A stretch of DNA of 64,000 bases from Salinisphaera sp. Q1T1-3 (lineage in GTDB: Bacteria > Pseudomonadota > Gammaproteobacteria > Nevskiales > Salinisphaeraceae), in NCBI RefSeq assembly GCF_003602005.1, contig NZ_QZWD01000002.1, forward strand, positions 62,001 through 126,000, read 5' to 3'. Shown here piece by piece: positions 44,791 to 52,888 of this stretch. The notes under the pieces were generated by a model. The model saw only the letters and a list, made by a program, of their open reading frames with translations. It was not told the origin of the DNA and did no database searches. Position 1 is the first letter of the stretch, and every line of letters begins with the position of its first letter. Both the position numbers and the translations under genes were made by a program.

Positions 44791-47085
44791 ATGTCGGCCT
44801 TGATGACGCGTTTTCTGGTGATTGTGCTGCTCGGTTTCGGGCTTGTGGCCTGCAACGACGGCGGGGGTTCGGATCAATCCGGCAGCTCGGCCGATACTTC
44901 GGGCGGCGGTGCATCACAGGGGGGCGACGGCACGACGACGGACGGGGGCACGTCCGGCAAGGGCGATACGGCCAGTGCCCTGTCAGCCGAGGCGGGAACC
45001 CCGATCACGGATGCGTTTCCGAGCGCGCGCCGTATCACCACCGCCAAGGTGGTGAGTACCGGGGGACGAGCCGCCGCGACATTGACCTTCGGTCAGGTGT
45101 TCGCCAAGGGTCAGGTCGCCGGCGATGCCCATCTCGTGGCCGTGCGCGACGGACGCGTGTTGGCCACACAGACCGATCCGAAAGCGACATGGGCCGACGG
45201 CTCGCTACGACACGCCGTGTTGAGTGTTGCCGTGCCCAGGACCGGTGGCGACGCGGCCGTTTCGCTGTCGCTGTATGCGGTGGATCGAGCGCCGCAGTGG
45301 CGTGTCAAGGCGCCGACTCTGTCCGATCTGTTATCCCGTGATTTCGACGCGCGTCTGGCGTTGACGATGTCCGGAACCCGCTATACCGCAAACGCGCGAA
45401 CGGCCATCGAAAGCATCCAGTCCCGCGGCCGCTGTCCGGTGTGGGGAGCGCGTGATTGCAAACGCTGGCTCGACGGGCCGCTGGTCAGCGAATGGATCGT
45501 CGCCGCGCCGCTCGACGATGGGCGCGACCAGGCCCCGTTGCTGCGGACCTATTTCCATGTGCGTGCGATACGCGGGCCGGCGGGTCGTATCGACAACGTG
45601 CGCGTGGACACCGTCGTCGAGAATACGCGCAGTTACGATATCTCGCCGTCCAACCAGCATTACGATGCACGGATCACCGTCGGGCAGTCGCAGTACAGCG
45701 TCAGCGACCTGACGCACTATCTGCATGCCCGCTGGCATCATGTGCTCTGGCACAACGGTGCCCCGAAGCGCCGGATTCTGCCGTCTGTCGCCTATCTGCA
45801 GCAGAGCCGGGCGATCTCGAACTACGCCGATCTGTCGCCGGATAGCGATTTTCTCGCCGGCGTGCGCCAGAGCAATCCGCCGATGGCACGCGGCGACCTG
45901 ACGGCCTACATGGGCCAGACCGGTGCCCAGGCGGGCATCGGGCCGTTGCCGCAGTGGACGTCGGCCTATGCCGTATCCGGTGCGCTGCGCGCGTTTCGGT
46001 GGATGAAGGCCAACGACGATGCCGGCGGCAGTTATGGTTTCCACTACCGGGATGCGGCGACGGGACGGGCCCTGTCGATCGTCGACCATCCTTATGTGAC
46101 GCTGGCCAACTACAACTGGGCATCGCGAGCCGGGGGCCGGTTCGCGGTCGATCTGCTGCCGCGCTGCAATGCCGACTGCGAGTCGCCGTGGTCCTACGAA
46201 ATCGCGCATCAGCCGTCCATCGGCTATGTCACATATCTGGTCACCGGCGACTACTACTACCTCGAGGAGATGCAGTTCCAGGCCAGCTATGACGAACTCT
46301 GGGCCAACGAAGGCTATCGCAGCTTCGACAAGGGGCTCCTGCTGGGCGCACAGGATCAGGTGCGCGGCCAGGCCTGGGTGCTGCGTGCGATTTCCGATAC
46401 CGCCTTCGCGACGCCGGACGATGATCCGATGAAGTCGTACTTCGTCGGCCTGATCGATAACATCGTGGCCGATTATCTCGACAAGTACGTCGATGCGCCG
46501 AACCATCCGCTGCACGTGCTCGATGCCTACGGAGCCGTCCACTACCAGCTCAACGGACAGCGCCACAACGGCATCGCGCCCTGGCAACAGGATTTCTTCA
46601 CCTGGGCGGTCGGCCATGCGGCAGAACAGGATGTGCCGGGAGCGTCGCGGCTGCTGGCCTGGTTCGCCCCGTGGTACGTTGGCCTGATGACGGATACGGC
46701 CACGCTCGGCGGCGACGGATTCTGCTGGCTCAAGGCGAGTGCCTATGCCATGCAGCTCCGCGACGACGCCAACAGCCCGATCTATGACTCGCTGCAAACG
46801 GTCTACGATCGGAGCTTCCCGGCATTGGCCGGGACGTCGTGCAACAGCCAGACCATGCGACGGGCAATGGCCGACGGCGGTACGCCGGTACCGCTCGATC
46901 AGATGGACGGTTATCCCGAATCACCGACCGGGTTCCCGTCGAATCTGCAGATCGGTCTGGCCATGATCGCCAACACGGGCGAAAGCGGCGTCCGCCAGGC
47001 CTGGCAACGGTTCGCCACGCGGGCAACGCAGCCGGACTACGCCAATATGCCGCAGTTCGCCGTCGTGCCGCGCAGCGCAAATTAG
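44791..47085 (+). CDS. Large lipoprotein of unknown function in the exopolysaccharide locus
   Basis: A 764-residue protein with a lipoprotein signal (hydrophobic FLVIVLLGFGLVAC; the lipobox LVAC has the cysteine at residue 21) and a low-complexity G/S/T/D linker to about residue 60. The following ~170 residues are strand-rich (TLTFGQVFAKGQVAGDAHLVAV, ADGSLRHAVLSVAVP) and resemble the N-terminal RIFT-barrel of rhamnogalacturonan-lyase-like families. The C-terminal half is helical and W/Y-rich, as in (alpha/alpha) toroid carbohydrate-active enzymes. I cannot name the family. The start is ATG 44791; the upstream frame from 44755 is less likely. Its position suggests processing or binding of the polysaccharide. 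Confidence 0.6.
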   Translation: MSALMTRFLVIVLLGFGLVACNDGGGSDQSGSSADTSGGGASQGGDGTTTDGGTSGKGDTASALSAEAGTPITDAFPSARRITTAKVVSTGGRAAATLTFGQVFAKGQVAGDAHLVAVRDGRVLATQTDPKATWADGSLRHAVLSVAVPRTGGDAAVSLSLYAVDRAPQWRVKAPTLSDLLSRDFDARLALTMSGTRYTANARTAIESIQSRGRCPVWGARDCKRWLDGPLVSEWIVAAPLDDGRDQAPLLRTYFHVRAIRGPAGRIDNVRVDTVVENTRSYDISPSNQHYDARITVGQSQYSVSDLTHYLHARWHHVLWHNGAPKRRILPSVAYLQQSRAISNYADLSPDSDFLAGVRQSNPPMARGDLTAYMGQTGAQAGIGPLPQWTSAYAVSGALRAFRWMKANDDAGGSYGFHYRDAATGRALSIVDHPYVTLANYNWASRAGGRFAVDLLPRCNADCESPWSYEIAHQPSIGYVTYLVTGDYYYLEEMQFQASYDELWANEGYRSFDKGLLLGAQDQVRGQAWVLRAISDTAFATPDDDPMKSYFVGLIDNIVADYLDKYVDAPNHPLHVLDAYGAVHYQLNGQRHNGIAPWQQDFFTWAVGHAAEQDVPGASRLLAWFAPWYVGLMTDTATLGGDGFCWLKASAYAMQLRDDANSPIYDSLQTVYDRSFPALAGTSCNSQTMRRAMADGGTPVPLDQMDGYPESPTGFPSNLQIGLAMIANTGESGVRQAWQRFATRATQPDYANMPQFAVVPRSAN

Positions 47086-47098
47086 GATCGCGAATTTC

Positions 47099-48274
47099 GT
47101 GAGGGAACGAGAACAAGGTGATGGCACGTACCGGGTCGATCTGATCGCCGCCGCCCGGCCGAACTTCATCAAGATCGCGCGGCTGGTGCAGGCACTCGCC
47201 GATGCCCCGTGGTGCCGATTGCGTCTGGTGCACACAGGGCAGCATTACGATGCCAACATGTCACAGGCGTTCTTCGACGAGTTCGAACTGCCGGCGCCGG
47301 ATGTACATCTCGAAATCGGTGCGGGGACGCACGCCGAGCAGACCGGGCGTACGCTCATGGCCTACGAAGCAGCCTGTCGTACCGACCGGCCGGACTGGAC
47401 GATCGTGGTCGGCGACGTCAACGCCACGATCGCCTGCGCGCTGGCAGCGAACAAGTTGGGTATTCGTGTGGCGCATCTCGAAGCCGGATTGCGCAGTCAT
47501 GATCGTGCCATGCCCGAAGAAACCAACCGCGTGCTCACCGACCGCATCGCGGATCTGCTCTGGACGCCGTCCCCGGACGCAGATGCCAACCTGCGATACG
47601 AAGGCATCCCCGAACAACGCATCGCGCATGTCGGCAACATCATGATCGATACGCTCGTGCACATGCGCTCGAAAATTGCGGCCGATGACACACGTACCCG
47701 TTTCGGTCTGGTTGACGAAGGCTATGCCGTGGCGACCTTTCACCGACCGTCCAACGTCGACGATGCGGATGCCTGCCGGCGGCTGGTCGATACGCTGGCC
47801 GCACTCGGCGCGCGCCTGCCGGTGGTGATGCCGCTGCATCCGCGTACCGGAGCACGCCTGGCCGAATTCGGGCTGCTGGCGCGTCTGCGGTCCTGTGCCG
47901 GCGTACGGTTGACCGAGCCGCTCGGTTATATCGCCTTCATGAATCTGATCACCGGGGCGCGTGTCGTGGTCACCGACTCCGGCGGGGTTCAGGAAGAAAC
48001 GACCTATCTCGGTGTGCCGTGCCTGACCACGCGGGCCAATACCGAGAGACCGATTACCCTGAGTGAAGGTACCAATCGGCTGGTCTCGCTCACCAACCTC
48101 ATCGACGCCGTGGACGCCGAACTGAGCGGGCCGCGACGTGTGCGACGCGCGCCCCCGGCCTTGTGGGATGGCGCGACGGCCGGCCGCGTGGTCGCCAGTC
48201 TGGCCGCCCGCATCGGCGTCCCCTGCGAGGTGGCGGGAAATATGGTCGATGCCGATACTTTACATCCGCAGTGA
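47099..48274 (+). CDS. wecB: UDP-N-acetylglucosamine 2-epimerase (non-hydrolysing)
   Basis: A 391-residue cytosolic epimerase producing UDP-ManNAc. Family segments are AAARPNFIKIARLVQAL, LVHTGQHYDANMSQAFFDEF, VAHLEAGLRSHDRAMPEETNRVLTDRIAD and the substrate-site TDSGGVQEETTYLGVPCLT. It starts at GTG 47099, 13 bp after the lipoprotein. XrtA loci commonly hold such an epimerase, suggesting ManNAc or a derivative in the exopolysaccharide. Confidence 0.93.
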   Translation: MREREQGDGTYRVDLIAAARPNFIKIARLVQALADAPWCRLRLVHTGQHYDANMSQAFFDEFELPAPDVHLEIGAGTHAEQTGRTLMAYEAACRTDRPDWTIVVGDVNATIACALAANKLGIRVAHLEAGLRSHDRAMPEETNRVLTDRIADLLWTPSPDADANLRYEGIPEQRIAHVGNIMIDTLVHMRSKIAADDTRTRFGLVDEGYAVATFHRPSNVDDADACRRLVDTLAALGARLPVVMPLHPRTGARLAEFGLLARLRSCAGVRLTEPLGYIAFMNLITGARVVVTDSGGVQEETTYLGVPCLTTRANTERPITLSEGTNRLVSLTNLIDAVDAELSGPRRVRRAPPALWDGATAGRVVASLAARIGVPCEVAGNMVDADTLHPQ

Positions 48275-48283
48275 TGTTATAGT
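48275..48283 (+). promoter_or_regulatory. Extended -10 promoter candidate of the PEP-CTERM gene
   Basis: TGTTATAGT (48275-48283) is an extended -10 (TG-N-TATAGT), 44 bp upstream of the PEP-CTERM start codon. No -35 box is seen at the right distance. It falls between the epimerase stop and the PEP-CTERM gene. Confidence 0.45.
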
Positions 48284-48326
48284 ACGACCGTATTCAAGTG
48301 GGCACTGCCCAATCGAGGGGTTTGCG

Positions 48327-48668
48327 ATGAAAGACCGATTTCTGACGTCGTCATTCAAGCGTCGCGGCATGGCAACGCTGTTGTTGCTTTGTGCCGCCCT
48401 GTTTGCGGTGGTTCCGATCGCAAGCGCTTCCACGGCGAGCTCGCAGCCGGCAGCCGGCAGCTCCTACCTGCTGAGTTCGAACCAGAACGTCGTGCAGTCG
48501 AACAGCACGAACCACAACTCGGGGTTCGGTATCTGTATCGGCAGCGGTTGTGGTCGTACGAACGTGCCGGAGCCGGCAGCCTGGGCCGTGTTCGGCTTTG
48601 GCGCACTCCTGATTGCGTTCGGCATCGGTGTGCGTCGCCGTCGCATGGGGCCGTCGGTGATCCGATGA
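48327..48668 (+). CDS. Short PEP-CTERM sorting-domain protein
   Basis: A 113-residue exported protein: a hydrophobic signal (GMATLLLLCAALFAVVPIASAS), a short Asn/Ser-rich mature region (SSNQNVVQSNSTNHNSGFG) and a C-terminal sorting tail with VPEPAAWAVFGFGALLIAFGIG followed by VRRRR. The V-PEP-TM-basic tail is the signal recognised by exosortases (XrtA/EpsH), which replace it by an anchor. The ATG at 48327 is preceded by GAGGGG. A strong terminator follows, so it may be expressed independently. Such tiny Asn/Ser-rich proteins are the usual PEP-CTERM partner of XrtA exopolysaccharide loci. Confidence 0.92.
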   Translation: MKDRFLTSSFKRRGMATLLLLCAALFAVVPIASASTASSQPAAGSSYLLSSNQNVVQSNSTNHNSGFGICIGSGCGRTNVPEPAAWAVFGFGALLIAFGIGVRRRRMGPSVIR

Positions 48669-48718
48669 ATGGTCGTGATGAGACAGTGCATCGGCTGTAG
48701 CATGCCAACAGCCCGCGG

Positions 48719-48748
48719 ACCCGACGTACCGTACGTCGGGTTTTTTTT
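48719..48748 (+). terminator. Intrinsic terminator after the PEP-CTERM gene
   Basis: A hairpin with 10-bp arms (CCCGACGTAC/GTACGTCGGG) is followed by eight T, 50 bp after the PEP-CTERM stop. Confidence 0.92.
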
Positions 48749-48958
48749 GCCTGTGATTCGACGGTCGTAGCGCGGGCGGGGTTTAAAATTGCCGAAATCT
48801 GGGGGCCTGTCACACGATCCGGCTGCATGCCGGTCCGTGAGTGATCGTGAGTCGGGCATATGCTTGTCGTTGCATGGCGTCGTTGCCATGTGGCCGACGG
48901 ACAAGGGAGAGCGCGAGCTGCCGGCTTGGGGCCAGCGGGTGCGCGCGACGAGACGTCC

Positions 48959-50365
48959 ATGAATACGATTCGTCTTTTCAACCACCACATCCATGTCCGT
49001 TTCATCGGACTGGCGCTGGTCCATCTCGTGCTGCTGGCCGGCAGTATTCTCGTCGGCGCGCAGCTGCGCTTTCTCGGGATGAATGCCGATCTGATCGCCA
49101 GCCCGGCGATGATCGTGTTGCGTGCGCTCGTCTATGCCGCGCTCATGATGGTCGGCCTCGGGGCAATGGGTCTCTATCGCACCCAGCGTCAGGCCATGGG
49201 CTTCTCGATTCTGGCCCGTGTAGCGACCGGCCTCGTCTTCGGTGCCTTGCTCGCCTTCATCGTCTATTACGTGCTGCCGTCGTTGTTCGTCGGGCGCGGG
49301 GTCTTCGCGCTGGCCTGGCTGATGTCGTTTCTTACCGTGTCGGGCGCACAGCATCTGTTCGGTCGTTACGCCGTGCACAGCGGGGCCATGTGGCGTGTAC
49401 TGTTCTACGGGGCAGGCGACAATGCCGCGGAGCTGCTGGCCTTCATGCGTCGTCGCAGCGACCGTGCCCAGTTCCGTCTGACCGGATGCGTGGTCCTCGA
49501 CGGTGAGTCCTGTCGAGTCGAGGATGAGCTGCAGTGTCGCCTCGATCAGTCGTTGGCCGAATACGCCCAGGCCCACGACATCGACGAAATCGTGGTTGCC
49601 ATGGACGATCGGCGCCGTAATTTTCCGGCCGACGCGCTGATCGACTGCCGTATTGCCGGCATCAACGTCGTGGACATGGTCAGCTTCTATGAGCGTCAGA
49701 CCGGCCGCGTGAAAACCGAGTTGCTGCAGCCGAGCTGGATTATCTTTTCCGAGGGATTCCGCCAGGGGTCTTTCGATAATCTCGTCAAACGCGGTGTGGA
49801 TCTGGTGGCTTCCGCCGTGATGCTGGCCGTGCTCTGGCCGGTGATGCTGGTCGCCATGGTGGCGATCAAGTACGAGGAAGGCTGGCGCGCGCCGTGTTTC
49901 TATCGCCAGATCCGGGTCGGGGCCAACGGTCGGCATTTCTCGATTGTGAAATTCCGGACGATGCGTATCGATGCCGAAGCCGTGGGCGGTGCCCAGTGGG
50001 CGAGCGAGAATGATCCACGAATTACCCGCATCGGGCACCATCTACGAAGCCTGCGCATCGATGAGCTGCCGCAGATATGGAACGTCTTCTGTGGCGACAT
50101 GAGTCTGGTCGGCCCGCGACCGGAGCGTCCGCAGTTCGTCGAACGACTGACAGAGGTCCTGCCTTACTATCGCGTGCGGGGGTGCGTGCGGCCGGGCGTC
50201 ACCGGCTGGGCCCAGCTGTGCTATCCCTACGGCGCAACGGAAGCCGACTCCAATGCCAAGCTGCAGTTCGATCTTTATTACGTGAAGAATCGAAGCCTGT
50301 TCCTCGATCTGTTGATCCTGTGCAACACGATCGAAGTGGTGTTGTTTCGCAAGGGCAGCCGCTAG
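48959..50365 (+). CDS. XrtA/PEP-CTERM-associated initiating sugar transferase (EpsB-like)
   Basis: A 468-residue membrane enzyme that transfers the first sugar phosphate to undecaprenyl phosphate. It has four or five N-terminal membrane helices, a Rossmann-like domain (VLFYGAGDNAAELLAF) and a C-terminal bacterial sugar transferase domain with KFRTMRIDAEAVGG and RSLRIDELPQIWNVFCGDMSLVGPRPERPQF. The whole matches the TIGR03013 type of exosortase loci. The start at 48959 (MNTIRLFNHH) is chosen; an upstream frame is weaker. Its stop codon (TAG) is part of the left end of the repeat element at 50365. Confidence 0.92.
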   Translation: MNTIRLFNHHIHVRFIGLALVHLVLLAGSILVGAQLRFLGMNADLIASPAMIVLRALVYAALMMVGLGAMGLYRTQRQAMGFSILARVATGLVFGALLAFIVYYVLPSLFVGRGVFALAWLMSFLTVSGAQHLFGRYAVHSGAMWRVLFYGAGDNAAELLAFMRRRSDRAQFRLTGCVVLDGESCRVEDELQCRLDQSLAEYAQAHDIDEIVVAMDDRRRNFPADALIDCRIAGINVVDMVSFYERQTGRVKTELLQPSWIIFSEGFRQGSFDNLVKRGVDLVASAVMLAVLWPVMLVAMVAIKYEEGWRAPCFYRQIRVGANGRHFSIVKFRTMRIDAEAVGGAQWASENDPRITRIGHHLRSLRIDELPQIWNVFCGDMSLVGPRPERPQFVERLTEVLPYYRVRGCVRPGVTGWAQLCYPYGATEADSNAKLQFDLYYVKNRSLFLDLLILCNTIEVVLFRKGSR

Positions 50366-50670
50366 GGTCTGTTGATGTGTCGCGCGAGCGCCGCGTTGGC
50401 GCCACAAATCGTGTCCTGCAAGGTGCGAATCGCCGGTCGTGGCGTGCCACGATCCAGACTCGCAACGCCGCGGGGCAGTCATCGTCGATGGTTGATGGGC
50501 GGCCCAACCCGTCGGGACAAGTGCGCCGGAATCAAAAACACGACGGCAATCCAGCGTTCCAGCACGCTGGCGCCGAATGACACGCTGTGCGCGCGACGCC
50601 TCGTCTGGTCGGCTATCGTCAATTGCAGGGCGCCCTCGGCACTGACTCGCACGACACATCCACAGACCCT
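50365..50670. mobile_element. MITE-like inverted-repeat element, full copy 2
   Basis: About 306 bp between the initiating sugar transferase and prsK. The ends are AGGGTCTGTTGATGTGTCG and the complement of CGACACATCCACAGACCCT. The internal palindrome GTGGCGTGCCAC is present at about 50437, and the 28-bp run from ATCAAAAACACGACGGCAAT onward is shared with the copy at 57.2 kb. The TAG stop of the preceding gene overlaps its left end. The element carries no gene. Confidence 0.8.
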
Positions 50671-50758
50671 GGACGGTGGCGCGATCGGAAAGGATCGCAG
50701 CCTTTGGCATGCCGTATCCGGCAATACCTGATGAGCGATCGCGGCCCGGAGGCGCCTG

Positions 50759-52888
50759 ATGTTCCCGACCCTGAACGCGACTGAGCTCTGGTTGTTGTCC
50801 AACGGTCTCGCGGCGGGCGGGTTTGCCGCGCTCGCGCTGGTGCTGCAGTTCGGGATCCGGGCCGATCATCGGGCATTGCCCTGGTTGATCGGGGCGAGTC
50901 TGGTCAGCGCATTCTGGTTCGGCCTGCTGGTCATCGCGCCAATCCTGCACCCGGGCGGCGCCACGCTCGATCTGGTCGAATCGATACGAACCGGGCTCTG
51001 GATCATCGCGGCCCTTCATCTATTGCCGCGGGAAATCGCGCATCGCCCCACGATACGGACCTGTCGTACCTTGGCGCTCGGGGTGGCCGCGTTGCTCGTG
51101 CTGGTTGCCGCGGTCCCGTTTCTGCGCGGCATGCTGGCCACAGGCACAGCGCCGCCGGGACATGGTATCGGCTTCGTTCTGCTGATGATCGCCGCCTCGC
51201 TGATCGGGCTTGTGATCATCGAGGCGACCTATCGAGCCAGCGATGTCGATGCGCGCTGGGCGATCAAGTTCGCCTGCATCGCGCTGGCGGCGCTGTTCGC
51301 CTACGATTTCGTGATGTATTCCGGCGCGCTGATTGCGCATCGCATTCCGGTAGCGTCCTGGAACGCGCGTGGTTTCGCCAATCTGCTGGCCGTGCCGCTG
51401 ATTGCTCTGGCCGCGTTGCGCAACGATCGCTGGACGAGCCGCGTCAGCGTGTCGCAGAAAGCGTTGTTCTCGGCCACGGTGTTGATTGCAGCCGGGCTGT
51501 ATCTGACCGGCACGGCGATCGTGGGCATGATCATCCGGCGATTCGGTGGCAGCTGGGCCGAGGCCGTGGCGCTGCTGTTCGTCGTCGCGGCGGTCATGGC
51601 GCTGGTGGTGCTGGTTTCGTCAGGCCAGGTGCGCGGTACGGCACGTGTGCTGCTGCGCAAGCATCTGCTTGCCTATCGCTATGATTATCGCGAGCAGTGG
51701 CTGGCGTTGACGCGCCGGCTCGGGCGCAGCGATGACGGAATGGGCCCGCACGAACGTGCGATTCGTGCCGTGGCCGAAGCCCTGGATTGCCCTGGCGGGG
51801 CGGTGTGGATTTTGCGGGACGAGCGCTATGTCTGTGCCGCCGACTGGAATCTCGGCGAGGCGCATGAGGCGAGTCTGCCGGCCGATAGTGCATTCACCGC
51901 GTATCTGGCCCGTACGGCCTGGGTGGTCGATATCACGGCCTGGCGTCGCGACGCCGGTCCATACGAGGGGCTCGTGATGCCGCCGGCCCTCGAGGCATTG
52001 CGGCGTGCGCGTCTGATTCTGCCGCTCTTTGCCGGCGGCACGAGCCTGATCGGCTTTCTCGTGTTGGCCTCGCCTCGGGCAGCATTCGAGCTGGGCTGGG
52101 AAGAACTCGATCTGCTCAAGGCGTTCGGCCAGCAGGTCGGGGTCTATCTCGATCATGAGGAAAGCAGCCGCGCGCTCGCCCAGGCGCGTCAGTTCGAAGC
52201 ATTCAATCGGCTGACGGCCTTTCTCATGCACGATCTGAAGAATATCGCCGGCCAGCAGTCGCTGATCGTCCAGAACGCGCGCAAGCACCGTGAAAACCCG
52301 GCGTTCATCGACGACATGATCGAGACCGTGGAATATTCGGTCGCGCGCATGCAGCGTGTTCTGGAACAACTCGGTCGGGTTTCGCAGGGCCAGGATGTGG
52401 CACGTCGGGTCGAGGTCGATGCCGTGGTCGATACGGTGCTCGATGGTCTGGCCAGTTCGCGCCCGCGGCCGCAGCGGATTTCGCCGCCCTGTGGTGCGCA
52501 GGTGACGCTGGATGCCGATCGGCTCGGCATGATGCTGCGTCATCTGTTGCGCAACGCCCAGGATGCGACGACGCCCGAAGGCCGTGTCGCAGTCGAAGTC
52601 GAGACGGGGGCGGGCGAGGTCAAGATCAGCGTGATCGACGACGGCGTCGGCATGACGCCGTCGTTCATTCGTGATGAGCTGTTCCAGCCGTTCGTGAGCA
52701 CGAAGTCCGCGCGGGGCATGGGGATCGGTGCCTTCCAGGTCCGCGATTTTGCACGGGCATGCGGCGGTCGTGTGACCGTGGACAGCCGCCCGAACGAGGG
52801 CACGCGTTTTACACTCAGGTTGCCATGCCTCGATGCCACGCACGAGGATGCACCGATCGAAGCCACGAATTCCGGGGGAACGGCATGA
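50759..52888 (+). CDS. prsK: XrtA/PEP-CTERM system histidine kinase PrsK
   Basis: A 709-residue membrane sensor kinase. Several hydrophobic helices occupy residues 10-290, a GAF-like domain lies about 330-440, the phosphoacceptor H491 is in AFLMHDLKNIAGQQ and the ATPase domain has LLRNAQDA, DDGVGM and the G-box GMGIGAF. This architecture is TIGR02916 (PrsK). The ATG at 50759 has GGAGG 6 nt upstream. Its stop overlaps the prsR start. It senses an unknown signal and phosphorylates PrsR. Confidence 0.93.
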   Translation: MFPTLNATELWLLSNGLAAGGFAALALVLQFGIRADHRALPWLIGASLVSAFWFGLLVIAPILHPGGATLDLVESIRTGLWIIAALHLLPREIAHRPTIRTCRTLALGVAALLVLVAAVPFLRGMLATGTAPPGHGIGFVLLMIAASLIGLVIIEATYRASDVDARWAIKFACIALAALFAYDFVMYSGALIAHRIPVASWNARGFANLLAVPLIALAALRNDRWTSRVSVSQKALFSATVLIAAGLYLTGTAIVGMIIRRFGGSWAEAVALLFVVAAVMALVVLVSSGQVRGTARVLLRKHLLAYRYDYREQWLALTRRLGRSDDGMGPHERAIRAVAEALDCPGGAVWILRDERYVCAADWNLGEAHEASLPADSAFTAYLARTAWVVDITAWRRDAGPYEGLVMPPALEALRRARLILPLFAGGTSLIGFLVLASPRAAFELGWEELDLLKAFGQQVGVYLDHEESSRALAQARQFEAFNRLTAFLMHDLKNIAGQQSLIVQNARKHRENPAFIDDMIETVEYSVARMQRVLEQLGRVSQGQDVARRVEVDAVVDTVLDGLASSRPRPQRISPPCGAQVTLDADRLGMMLRHLLRNAQDATTPEGRVAVEVETGAGEVKISVIDDGVGMTPSFIRDELFQPFVSTKSARGMGIGAFQVRDFARACGGRVTVDSRPNEGTRFTLRLPCLDATHEDAPIEATNSGGTA

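Noticed and set aside
48259-48283. TTTACA as the -35 box for the PEP-CTERM gene
   Set aside because: Only 13 bp separate it from TATAGT; spacing is too short, so the site is called an extended -10 alone.
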